DNA from: Pseudomonas matsuisoli | GTDB lineage: Bacteria > Pseudomonadota > Gammaproteobacteria > Pseudomonadales > Pseudomonadaceae | NCBI RefSeq assembly: GCF_014647635.1 | Contig: NZ_BMPO01000004.1 | Coordinates: 124,001 to 188,000, forward strand | DNA: 64,000 nt | Direction: 5' to 3' | Shown here: piece by piece, positions 34,276-41,893 of the stretch | How the letters are laid out: the number at the start of each line of letters is the position of its first letter | Position numbering within the stretch: position 1 is the stretch's first letter | Made by a program: the position numbers and the translations under genes | Notes under the pieces: model-generated | Seen by the model: the letters and a program-made list of their open reading frames with translations, nothing else | Databases searched by the model: none | Told to the model about the DNA's origin: nothing

Positions 34276-34635
34276 TTAGGTGGACTGCTGCCCTTCGAGC
34301 CGCTGCTCGATCGCAGGCTGTTCTTCCGCGCCTTGCCACCAGCGAAGGCGAACATCGAGCGTGGCCCCGAGCTTGAGCCCGATGCGCGTTTGTACCGGGC
34401 AGCCCTCTCCGTCTGCCGCAACCGTACCGCGCTGACGACTCTGGCTGCGATTACCGTTCAGGTCACGGTGGGTCACCAGCAGCTCGTAGCGACGTTCGGA
34501 GCGATCGCGCGCAAAGCAGACCTGCACCTCCGCAGCGCCGTCATCGAGTCGCTGTACCGAGAGACGCGGCGCTTCAGCGGCCATCACGGGCGCGCCAAAG
34601 AGCCACATCACAAGCAACGCGCTCCATCGCCACAT
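34276..34635 (-). CDS. csgH: Probable curli chaperone, CsgH/CsgC-like
   Basis: A 119-residue secreted protein: signal peptide (MWRWSALLVMWLFGAPVMAAEAP) and a beta-rich domain of about 95 residues with two cysteines (VQVCFARDRS and EGCPVQTRIG). Size, export signal and position at the end of the curli operon match CsgC/CsgH-type periplasmic inhibitors of premature amyloid formation. The sequence itself is too divergent for me to be certain. The ATG at 34635 lies two bases past the stop of the upstream curlin gene; a TTG at 34641 would overlap it. The two cysteines might form a disulfide, unlike the CxC of E. coli CsgC. Confidence 0.5.
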   Translation of the reverse strand: MWRWSALLVMWLFGAPVMAAEAPRLSVQRLDDGAAEVQVCFARDRSERRYELLVTHRDLNGNRSQSRQRGTVAADGEGCPVQTRIGLKLGATLDVRLRWWQGAEEQPAIEQRLEGQQST

Positions 34636-34637
34636 AC

Positions 34638-35678
34638 TCAATCGCGCTGAACGACGTTAGCGACATGGCCGTCCCCGACCTGCACGATCGCGGCGCTGGA
34701 ACCGTACCCACTGTCGTAACTGCCGTGCGTGAGGGAAGCCTGATTGCCGTTGCCGGTTTGGATGATGCTGGAATCCAGTCCATGGCCTTGTGCACGTAGA
34801 TAAGCCGTATTGCTAGAGCCTGTCTGCTCGATCGTTGCCACGTTGATATCTCCGCTCACGATGGCGTCGACCCCGTTGTCGTCACCTTGCGAGAAACCAC
34901 GCAGCGATGAGCTCCGACCGGAAACAACCGCGTCCAAGGTGTTCCGATCACCAATCTGATCGAAATACAGTTCATTGAATTTATGTTGGACGTTGGCCGT
35001 CATCTGGTTGTCATTACCGGACTGCGTGAGCACGGCGTTGGGGGATTCGAGACCGCCTTGGCGAACGTCCATCTGGTTGCGATCGCCGACTTGCGTAAGC
35101 GTCGCCGTGCCACTGAAGTTCTGATCGAGACTGACGGCGTTCTCGTTACCGACTTGGCTGATCGTGCCGCTAACCCCAATGCCGTTCTGCAGAACTTGCA
35201 CCGTGTTCAAATCGCCGTCAGATGAAGCAGTAAGAGAGGCAACGGCCCAGACTTGTTCGATTTGATAGGCATTTTGATAACCGGTCTGCGAGATCACCGC
35301 GGTGTGGTAGCCGCCAGAACCATCATCATCTGCCTGCCTGAGTTCGAGTCGGTTTTCAGCGCCGCTTTGGACGACTGAAGTCTGATGGTTATCACTGTCG
35401 TGATAGACATTCGCGATCTGGGAGCTGCCTGACTGCTCGACCGTCACCGTGCTTTCATTGCCTTGTTCCACATAAGCAACATGGCCTGTATCAGCCTGCA
35501 CAATGCTACCAACGGCATTGACGTATCGCTGGATCAGCGTCGCGGTGTGGCCGGCGCCGGTCTGATCGATCGTCCCCTGGTTGTCGTTACCGGTCTGCTC
35601 CAGGGTCGCGGTATTGGCGAGCGTAGTCGTCGCCGCGAGCAACGCAGCAAGCGTTAAGGCGGAATTGAGTAATTTCAT
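34638..35678 (-). CDS. csgA: Curlin-repeat amyloid subunit (CsgA-like, fifth in the array)
   Basis: A 346-residue secreted protein with a 22-residue signal peptide and then about 14 curlin-type repeats of the form Q-x-G-x-x-N-x-x-x-x-x-Q (LEQTGNDNQGTIDQTGAG, VVQSGAENRLELRQ, LTQVGDRNQMDVRQ, LTQSGNDNQM). E. coli CsgA has five repeats in 151 residues. It shares the central block GFSQGDDN (about residue 265) with the two neighbours and ends VGDGHVANVVQRD. GGAGGA lies seven bases before the ATG at 35678. It overlaps or abuts the CsgH-like gene. A separate 360-base gap with a strong hairpin precedes it, so it may have its own promoter. Confidence 0.85.
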   Translation of the reverse strand: MKLLNSALTLAALLAATTTLANTATLEQTGNDNQGTIDQTGAGHTATLIQRYVNAVGSIVQADTGHVAYVEQGNESTVTVEQSGSSQIANVYHDSDNHQTSVVQSGAENRLELRQADDDGSGGYHTAVISQTGYQNAYQIEQVWAVASLTASSDGDLNTVQVLQNGIGVSGTISQVGNENAVSLDQNFSGTATLTQVGDRNQMDVRQGGLESPNAVLTQSGNDNQMTANVQHKFNELYFDQIGDRNTLDAVVSGRSSSLRGFSQGDDNGVDAIVSGDINVATIEQTGSSNTAYLRAQGHGLDSSIIQTGNGNQASLTHGSYDSGYGSSAAIVQVGDGHVANVVQRD

Positions 35679-36038
35679 GGCAGTGTCCTCCGTGCGGCTA
35701 CAAACGGTGGGTCTCCATTTTCCGCTCGGAACTTCATCGAGTGACACTGGCGACGCCGCCGCTTTTGTCTCGCACAATCGATGCATCGTTATAGTCGGGG
35801 TCAAGCACGCCTGGTCGCACACCGGCGACCTTTTTGCCGCTGATCGATGTCCCTGTCGGGCGGCGTATAGGGCAAGGTCGAAGGGTTGTATCCACCGAAC
35901 CCGCCATTACGAGCGGTCAGGCTCGTATTGCCGGAACATCGTCCTCGACGCCCCGGTATTCGAATAAGGGCTCCTCGGCCACATTCGTCGACCTGCCGAG
36001 GAGCCACGCCGGTAGCCGCGCGATCCTTCGCGTCTGGC
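35679..36038. other. Long gap within the curlin array
   Basis: These 360 bases separate the fifth and fourth curlin genes, much more than the gaps elsewhere in the operon. They hold a strong hairpin next to the upstream gene and then nothing I recognise as coding. A promoter for the last curlin gene and the CsgH-like gene would fit. Confidence 0.45.
35969..36005 (-). terminator. Hairpin after the fourth curlin gene
   Basis: GGCTCCTCGGC (35969-35979) and GCCGAGGAGCC (35995-36005) form a perfect 11-bp GC-rich stem, 33 bases past the curlin stop at 36039. The following bases on the minus strand are only weakly T-rich (CTTATTCG), so partial termination is likelier than complete. Confidence 0.6.
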
Positions 36039-37091
36039 TTAGCGCTGGGTAATGCGGGCGACGTTGCCGTTGCCCGCTTGAACGATACTGGCGCTTGATG
36101 CGGCGCCAAAGTCATAGCTTCCCTGGATAGCCAATACGGCCTGGTTCGTGTCGCCCGTTTGGGTAATTCTGGCGCTAACCTCGTAGCCATCCACGTTCAG
36201 ATCAGCCGTATTGCCCGACCCGGTCTGCTCCACGAGCCCGTCACTGAGCACTCCGCTTACGCGCGCGATCACGACGTTGTCATCGCCACGTGAAAAGCCG
36301 CTCAGCGTGCTGTCACGCGCATCGACGGTTCCGTCCAAACGGTTGGCATTGCCGGTCTGCTCGAAGTCTAGGTGGTTGAAACGCCCCCAGGTGGCAGCAC
36401 TGGCGACGTTGTCGTTACCGGTCTGTGTCAAGGTCGCACCGGAAGGGTCGCGGCCTCCCTGGGTCAGGTCGATGCGGTTGTCATCGCCCGTCTGCGCGAG
36501 GGTCGCGATACCGATAAAGTCCTGCGTCACGCTAACGGTATTCCCCAGGCCGGTCTGCGTGATCACAGCCTGGCTGCTCAACCCATCCTGGAAGACCTGG
36601 ACGGTGTTGAGGCTGCCGTAGCTCGCTGCTGTTACCGAATTACCCGGACCATTCTGCTCGATCCGGTAGTCGTTCTGGCTGCCGACCTGCGTGAGCGTTG
36701 CTTCCTGCCCGCCTCCGCCCGGGTAGTCCGATGACGCCTGAGAAAGGGTCACGGTATTCTCCGAGCCGTCTTGGAAAATCCCTGCTGATGCACCTTGGGT
36801 ATCTCGCTGGTAGACACTTGCGGTGTTAAAACCACCTTGCTGCTCAATGCTCACGGTACTGTCGATAACGGCTTGCTGCTCGACGAATGCAGAGTGCCCC
36901 GTCACGTCCTGCGCGATACGTCCGTTCAGCCCTTCGCCCTGCTGATACAAGCGTGCGTAGCTGCCTGCGCCGGTCTGATCGATCGTGCCTTGGTTGTCGT
37001 TTCCAACCTGCTCGAGGTACGCCGAATTAGCATGTACCGCAGTGGCGAGAACTAGTAGCGCCAGCGTTGCAGCCGGTTTTAGCAATGTCAT
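36039..37091 (-). CDS. csgA: Curlin-repeat amyloid subunit (CsgA-like, fourth in the array)
   Basis: A 350-residue secreted protein: signal peptide ending near TAVHANSA, followed at once by repeats (LEQVGNDNQGTIDQTGAG, LTQVGSQNDYRIEQNG, LTQTGNDNVAS, ITQTGDTNQAVL). It contains the shared block LSGFSRGDDN and ends with the strand SIVQAGNGNVARITQR. There is no Gly-rich segment between signal peptide and first repeat, unlike E. coli CsgA. AAGGA is nine bases upstream of the ATG at 37091. It is most similar to the next gene upstream; both likely arose by duplication. Confidence 0.88.
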   Translation of the reverse strand: MTLLKPAATLALLVLATAVHANSAYLEQVGNDNQGTIDQTGAGSYARLYQQGEGLNGRIAQDVTGHSAFVEQQAVIDSTVSIEQQGGFNTASVYQRDTQGASAGIFQDGSENTVTLSQASSDYPGGGGQEATLTQVGSQNDYRIEQNGPGNSVTAASYGSLNTVQVFQDGLSSQAVITQTGLGNTVSVTQDFIGIATLAQTGDDNRIDLTQGGRDPSGATLTQTGNDNVASAATWGRFNHLDFEQTGNANRLDGTVDARDSTLSGFSRGDDNVVIARVSGVLSDGLVEQTGSGNTADLNVDGYEVSARITQTGDTNQAVLAIQGSYDFGAASSASIVQAGNGNVARITQR

Positions 37092-37153
37092 CGGGTGAAG
37101 TCCTTCCTTACACAAAGAAGAGAGAGCGGTCCGTGTTATCTGCTTTGAAGCTC

Positions 37154-37215
37154 GCAGGGAGTGGCCGTGACATTCTTGTCACTGGCGTGAGAGCGCCCCT
37201 TGACTAACTCCCTGC
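37154..37215 (-). terminator. Two-level hairpin between curlin genes
   Basis: Outer arms GCAGGGAGT (37154-37162) and ACTCCCTGC (37207-37215) enclose an inner hairpin GTGAC (37167-37171) with GTCAC (37178-37182). It lies between the third and fourth curlin genes and may regulate read-through or protect mRNA ends. Confidence 0.45.
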
Positions 37216-37243
37216 CAAAGGGCGATTCCCGACCCCGTCTGGA

Positions 37244-38287
37244 CTAGCGTTGAGTAATGCTGGCGACGTTGCCGTTGCCCGCTTGTTGGATGGCCGCCCG
37301 GTGCGTCGTTTCGAAGTTCGCCTGGCTGATGGACGCCTGGTTCAAATCCCCAATTTGCACAATGCTCGCGACATTCTCGAACCCTTCAACGATGAGATTG
37401 GCCTCGTTGTTGGAGCCGGTCTGCTCGACTGAGCCCGTACTGAGGAAGCCGTCCACTCTGGCGTTTACGATATTGTCATCGCCCCGCGAAAAACCGGTGA
37501 ACACGTTGTCCCGCCCGCTAACGAAAGCGTCTAATACGTTGCCATTGCCTGTTTGCTCGAAGGCCAAGTCAGTCATGCGACCGGGCATGTTGACCGTCGC
37601 ATCGTTGCCGTTACCGTTTTGGGTCAATGTCGCGCTGCCGGCTTCATAACCACCCACATTCATCGTGAGGTTGTTGTCTTCGCCGGTTTGCGTCAGCACT
37701 GCGCGACCCGCGGAGTCCAGGCTCAGGTCGATAGCGTTCGCGGTCCCGGTTTGACTTATCGTAGCCTGAGTCGCATAAGCGCTCTGGTTCACGCGCAACG
37801 TATTCGACTCGCCACTGGCCGTCGCGGTCAGGGAATGGCCTGCGCCGTTTTGCACGATCTGGTAATCGTTGGCGAAACCGGCTTGGCTGATAACGGCCGA
37901 CTGATAGCCGCTTCCTGGGTAATCGCCCGAGGTTTGCGTGAGCGACAGCGTATTTTCCGACCCCGATTGCTCGACGCTCGCGACAGCGCCCTGCGTGTCG
38001 GTCTGGTAGATGGACATCGCATTAAAACCACCTTCCTGCTGAACGCTGACGGAACTGTCGACACTGTTCAGCTGCTGAACGAGCGCCGAGTGCCCTGTGT
38101 CGCGCTGAACGACGCTCGCGTCCAGACGATCACCCTGCTGTTCGATTCGCGCGTATTGGCCTGCACCGGGCTGATCGATCGTGGCTTCGTTATCGTTTCC
38201 GATCTGGTCTATTGCCGCCGAATTGGCGAACGTGGTCGTACTTGCCAACAGCAGGGCCAGTGTTATGGAAGGTCTAAGCAGTTTCAT
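37244..38287 (-). CDS. csgA: Curlin-repeat amyloid subunit (CsgA-like, third in the array)
   Basis: A 347-residue secreted protein with signal peptide MKLLRPSITLALLLASTTTFA and repeats such as IDQIGNDNEATIDQPGAG, VEQSGSENTLSLTQ, ISQTGTANAIDLSL, LTQNGNGNDATV and IVQIGDLNQASISQ. The block FTGFSRGDDN is followed by the terminal AIQQAGNGNVASITQR. Its leader and first repeats resemble the fifth subunit (both begin MKLL), and its middle resembles the fourth. The Gln/Asn ladders that stack in curli are retained in most repeats. I infer extracellular fibre assembly through CsgG. Confidence 0.9.
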   Translation of the reverse strand: MKLLRPSITLALLLASTTTFANSAAIDQIGNDNEATIDQPGAGQYARIEQQGDRLDASVVQRDTGHSALVQQLNSVDSSVSVQQEGGFNAMSIYQTDTQGAVASVEQSGSENTLSLTQTSGDYPGSGYQSAVISQAGFANDYQIVQNGAGHSLTATASGESNTLRVNQSAYATQATISQTGTANAIDLSLDSAGRAVLTQTGEDNNLTMNVGGYEAGSATLTQNGNGNDATVNMPGRMTDLAFEQTGNGNVLDAFVSGRDNVFTGFSRGDDNIVNARVDGFLSTGSVEQTGSNNEANLIVEGFENVASIVQIGDLNQASISQANFETTHRAAIQQAGNGNVASITQR

Positions 38288-38345
38288 GGGTAGTGTCCTC
38301 AGTTACGTTGATTAACGGTCCGTCCGTACTACCCATCTCACGACA

Positions 38346-39389
38346 TCATTGAGTGATGTTGGCGACGTTGCCGTTCCCGTTTTGCACGATCGATGCGCTG
38401 TTGAAGGAGAAATCAGACGTGGGGGATTGCACGATGCCCGCCACATTCGCACTACCGGTCTGATCGATGATGCCCGTCGCGCCAAAGCCATCTATGTTCA
38501 TATCAGCCACGTTGTCGTTACCGAACTGGTCGAGATGAGCCGTTTGACTCGTGCCATTGATATCCAGCGTGGCGTCGTTGCCGTTGCCTTCCACGGTGAC
38601 GCGGACTTCTCCACCTAGCATCCCCTGGTCGACGCGGGTGTTGTTGTCGTTACCGATCTGCGTCACCGTGGTCTGGGCCATGCGGACGTTGACATCGATG
38701 TCCGCCACGTTGCGGTTGCCGTCCTGTTTCAGGTCGACATTGGCGTAATCGCGCCCGGTCGTGTTCAGGCTCGCGCGGTTGGCAAAGCCGGCCTGATCGA
38801 TCGTCACGGTGCCAACGATGTCTTGCACCACTTTGATCTGGTTGCTGTTGCCGGTCTGGTTGATGTCGGCACTGACCGTACTTCCGCCGTACTGCTCCAC
38901 CTCGACGCGGTTGTATTGGCCGTTGGTGTCCACATTCAGCACGTGCCCGAAGCCGTCCTGGCTCAGCAGGAAGACGTTGCCAGCACCCTGTTGTTGAAGG
39001 TCCATGGAGAGCCCAGTGCCGTCGCCTCGCTGGGCGACCGTGGCGACTTGGCCCCGACCGTCCTGGCGCAGACTGATCGCATGCTCGGTGCCGCGATCCT
39101 GATACGCCGTGAACGCGTTGTTCGCACCAGACTGGTAGACCGAAACCGCGCTTTCCTGCATGCGTGATTGATAGATCCGTGCCGACTGACCGGTACCCGT
39201 CTGCTCCACTTGAGCGCTGATCTGGTTACCCGATTGCTCGTTGCGCACGAAATGACCTGTCCCATCCTGGGATACATTCGACTGGTTCTGCTCGCCGCGC
39301 TGGACGATTTCAGCGACGGACTGGGCAAACACCGGCATGCAGGCCAGGCAGGTGGCCAACGTGAGCGCGGTACGGCGAGGGAAAGACAT
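38346..39389 (-). CDS. csgA: Curlin-repeat amyloid subunit (CsgA-like, second in the array)
   Basis: A 347-residue secreted protein with signal peptide ending near MPVFAQSVA and dense repeats: IVQRGEQNQSNVSQDG, VEQTGTGQSARIYQ, INQTGNSNQIKVVQ, VTQIGNDNNTRVDQG and IDQTGSANVAGIVQ. It ends SIVQNGNGNVANITQ. It lacks the GFSRGDDN block of the next three subunits, so it is a distinct subfamily. AGGAG lies six bases before the ATG at 39389. At twice the length of E. coli CsgA it would form a much taller single beta-solenoid. Confidence 0.9.
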   Translation of the reverse strand: MSFPRRTALTLATCLACMPVFAQSVAEIVQRGEQNQSNVSQDGTGHFVRNEQSGNQISAQVEQTGTGQSARIYQSRMQESAVSVYQSGANNAFTAYQDRGTEHAISLRQDGRGQVATVAQRGDGTGLSMDLQQQGAGNVFLLSQDGFGHVLNVDTNGQYNRVEVEQYGGSTVSADINQTGNSNQIKVVQDIVGTVTIDQAGFANRASLNTTGRDYANVDLKQDGNRNVADIDVNVRMAQTTVTQIGNDNNTRVDQGMLGGEVRVTVEGNGNDATLDINGTSQTAHLDQFGNDNVADMNIDGFGATGIIDQTGSANVAGIVQSPTSDFSFNSASIVQNGNGNVANITQ

Positions 39390-39450
39390 GGGAACTCCTT
39401 TTCGGGGACTGCTATTCATTGGCGGATACGAACCAGCGCATTCGAAATGT

Positions 39451-40425
39451 TTACCGGATCACCTGATGGATGTTGGCAACGTTGCTATTACCGGTTTGGT
39501 AAATGCCGGCGGCACCGTCGAGCAAGGTGACCAACGCGTTGTTGGCACCGCCGGATTGGCTAATGGATAGCCCTGCACTACTGGCACGCAGCGACGCATC
39601 GATTGCGTTTTCGATGCCGCTTTGCTGAAGGCTGACGAGATTGGCGTCGCCTACCACATCAAGCTCGATGCGGTTGTCGTCGCCGGCGGATGTGCTGCTG
39701 ACGTTGTTGCCCGCACCGCTTATAGAGGCGCTCAGGTCGTTACGGTCACCTACTTGGATGACGTTTAGCGTTCCCCCCAGATTCGCCAACTCAAGGCCCG
39801 CATGGTTGAGCGTTCCACGTTGCTCCACACTCAGCTGATCTATTTCGGTGGAATAGGAGGCGCCGAAATCAATCTGGTTAGCGTCGCCGTACTGCATGAA
39901 CATTGCGGTCCCACCCCAGAGGTACCCCCACCGGATGTCGTTCCCGTTGCCTTGCTGTACCACCGTGGTCGCATTGCCCTCGAACATGTACAGCTCATCG
40001 ATAACATTGTCGTTGCCGTCTATCCGCGCGTCGAACGAATTGCCGCCGTGGTACTGCCTAATGCTTGTGCTGTTGCCCGTACCGTTCTGCTGGACCCGAG
40101 CATGGTTATCGCCCTCGAACCTTCCGCTTTGGGCGACCCCCGCATAGTTAAAGGAGCCCTCCTGATCGACCATGACGGTGGAACGCGTGCCGTAGTACTG
40201 CACGACCCAACCGTTGAGTTGATAGCCCTTCTGCTCGATCGAAACGTGGCTGTCGGTCTGATTGGTCTGGGCGATATATGCCGAATGCGGCGTTCCTTGC
40301 TGCACGACCTCTGCCGTCAAACGGTCGCCTTCTTGAAGTATGTCCGCACCTTCGAAAACGACTTGTGCCTGCGCCGTGAAGGAAGCAAGCATCACCGGTA
40401 ACACGACCCACGCACACCATTTCAT
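39451..40425 (-). CDS. csgA: Curlin-repeat amyloid subunit (CsgA-like, first in the array)
   Basis: A 324-residue secreted protein with signal peptide MKWCAWVVLPVMLASFTAQA and more irregular repeats (ILQEGDRLTAEVVQQG, VQQNGTGNSTSIRQ, VVQQGNGNDIRWG, VIQVGDRNDLSASI, LQQSGIENAIDASL). The central part is aromatic-rich (ELYMFEGNATT, RWGYLWGGTAMFMQYG), unlike the other four. It ends IYQTGNSNVANIHQVIR. AGGAG lies six bases before the ATG at 40425. It follows the CsgB-like gene by 33 bases, the usual place of csgA. It could be the main subunit or a specialised minor one. Confidence 0.88.
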   Translation of the reverse strand: MKWCAWVVLPVMLASFTAQAQVVFEGADILQEGDRLTAEVVQQGTPHSAYIAQTNQTDSHVSIEQKGYQLNGWVVQYYGTRSTVMVDQEGSFNYAGVAQSGRFEGDNHARVQQNGTGNSTSIRQYHGGNSFDARIDGNDNVIDELYMFEGNATTVVQQGNGNDIRWGYLWGGTAMFMQYGDANQIDFGASYSTEIDQLSVEQRGTLNHAGLELANLGGTLNVIQVGDRNDLSASISGAGNNVSSTSAGDDNRIELDVVGDANLVSLQQSGIENAIDASLRASSAGLSISQSGGANNALVTLLDGAAGIYQTGNSNVANIHQVIR

Positions 40426-40458
40426 AAGAAGCTCCTTCTTCCCGTTTGAAGACACGCG

Positions 40459-40920
40459 TCAGCGGAACTGCGTGACGGTGGTCGTCATGCTGTTGCCGAA
40501 TTGGGTGACGTGACTGGAAAGCCCACTGCCGATCTGTTCGACACGGGCCTGATTCTGGTCACCGAACTGCGCGATGCTGGCTCTGTTGCCATTGCCGCGC
40601 TGGATGATGGCGGCCTCGTTCTCGGCACCAACCTGGATGATCGAGGCGGTAAGGTCGGTACCTTGTTGAAGGATTTCGGCTTCCTGATCGCGGCCGGCCT
40701 GACCGATCACCGCCTGAACGTTGCGCCCAGCCTGGTCGATCGCCGCGCGGTTATCATCGCCGCGTTGCGCCACGGCGGAGTACTGCGCGTAGGCACTGGC
40801 ACCTACCGCCAGATCACCCGTCGCGACGAGATCCCCACCGTCCAGAAGATCCCCGGCATGGACACTGCCCAGCAGTGCAAACCCGAGAAACCCTGCACAC
40901 AATCGCCTTGCCCGATCCAT
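40459..40920 (-). CDS. csgB: CsgB-like minor curlin / nucleator
   Basis: A 153-residue secreted protein. A signal peptide (LGFALLGSVHA) and a short Gly/Asp-rich segment (GDLLDGGDLVATGDLAVGAS) lead into an uninterrupted series of nine 11-residue units: AVAQRGDDNRA, AIDQAGRNVQA, VIGQAGRDQEA, EILQQGTDLTA, SIIQVGAENEA, AIIQRGNGNRA, SIAQFGDQNQA, RVEQIGSGLSS and HVTQFGNSMTT, with TVTQFR at the end. The length matches E. coli CsgB (151). It lies between csgG and the CsgA-like array and is the best nucleator candidate. An ATG three codons earlier (40929) is possible but has no well-spaced ribosome site. Confidence 0.85.
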   Translation of the reverse strand: MDRARRLCAGFLGFALLGSVHAGDLLDGGDLVATGDLAVGASAYAQYSAVAQRGDDNRAAIDQAGRNVQAVIGQAGRDQEAEILQQGTDLTASIIQVGAENEAAIIQRGNGNRASIAQFGDQNQARVEQIGSGLSSHVTQFGNSMTTTVTQFR

Positions 40921-41022
40921 GGTGAACATACCTTTTTGTCGTGGCGGGATTCTCGACCGGGCGCCGCCGGACCGATATCACCCGATCGGATGAAAAACAG
41001 GACCGCTCAGCGCGTGGAGGGA

Positions 41023-41871
41023 TTAATCCCTCCGCACCGGCACGTCCATGAATTTCGCCAACGAGCTCCCGGCGACGTCGGACTCGTTCGCCACCAGCCA
41101 CAGGCGACGCTGAATGCCTTGCGCCACGAGGTTGGCGACCGCCGACTCGATGGCGGACAGCACGCACAGCTGGGCCGGCTCGTTGGTGGTGTAGCCCGAC
41201 TCGGCCTCCAGCAGCTTCTTGAACTCGATGAACTTGAACACCCCGGCCTGGCGACCGATGGAGTAGATCGTCTTCGACGTCATGACGTTGGCCAGCACCA
41301 GCCCGCTGCGCGTGTCGATCGCACGAAGGTTCACCGTGACCTGGTCGACGCGGTACTCCTCGGAAACGCCGACCCCGAGATACCGCGCGCCTTCACCGCC
41401 GCTGCGGATGTTCGTGTCATAGGCCACGATGCCGCCTTCGAGCAGCAGGTTCGCGGCTTGTAGAGAGGGCAACTCCGGTTGCAGGTTTTCCGGCAGGTTC
41501 GGTTTGTTCTGCGTCGCGCGGATGATCTTACGTTCGGTCAACAGGTTCTGCAGGCCTTCCCGCTCGAGCACGACGAACCAGCCGCTGGCCTGCAACGCAT
41601 CGACGAGCATGCTGCCCGCCCCCTGTGTCACGGCCGTGGAGAACGAACTCGACGGGTTGGGTTTGTACTGGCCGGTCTGATCGCGGAACCCGTAGACAGC
41701 GGCGACCAACGGACCTTTGGGTCGTGGCAGTTCGAGCAGATCGTAGTAGGTGGATGCGCGCGGCGTCAGGCTAGGCGCTTCCTGCGCCTCGGCAGGCATT
41801 GGGTCGCGAACGGTACACCCTTGGCTCAGCGCGGCACACAGGCAGAGCGCTGTAAAAAAAGACATCTTCAT
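41023..41871 (-). CDS. csgG: Curli secretion channel lipoprotein CsgG
   Basis: A 282-residue outer-membrane lipoprotein with lipobox LSQGC (Cys at about residue 19) and the CsgG fold: YYDLLELPRPKGPLVAAVYGFRDQTGQYKPNPSSSFSTAVTQGAGSMLVDALQASGWFVVLEREGLQNLLTERKIIRA, then LLLEGGIVAYDTNIRSGGEGARYLGVG. In E. coli nine copies form the pore that exports CsgA and CsgB. The length matches the family (277 in E. coli). It sits between csgF and csgB in the operon. Confidence 0.97.
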   Translation of the reverse strand: MKMSFFTALCLCAALSQGCTVRDPMPAEAQEAPSLTPRASTYYDLLELPRPKGPLVAAVYGFRDQTGQYKPNPSSSFSTAVTQGAGSMLVDALQASGWFVVLEREGLQNLLTERKIIRATQNKPNLPENLQPELPSLQAANLLLEGGIVAYDTNIRSGGEGARYLGVGVSEEYRVDQVTVNLRAIDTRSGLVLANVMTSKTIYSIGRQAGVFKFIEFKKLLEAESGYTTNEPAQLCVLSAIESAVANLVAQGIQRRLWLVANESDVAGSSLAKFMDVPVRRD

Positions 41872-41893
41872 GATGAGTTCTCGGGAGCGAAAT

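Noticed and set aside
35813-36052. Small open frames in the gap between curlin genes
   Set aside because: Low-complexity translation with no ribosome site, export signal or curlin repeat.
37553-38293. Long plus-strand frames opposite the curlin genes
   Set aside because: They arise from the repetitive codon pattern of the minus-strand curlin genes and have no signal peptide or known fold.
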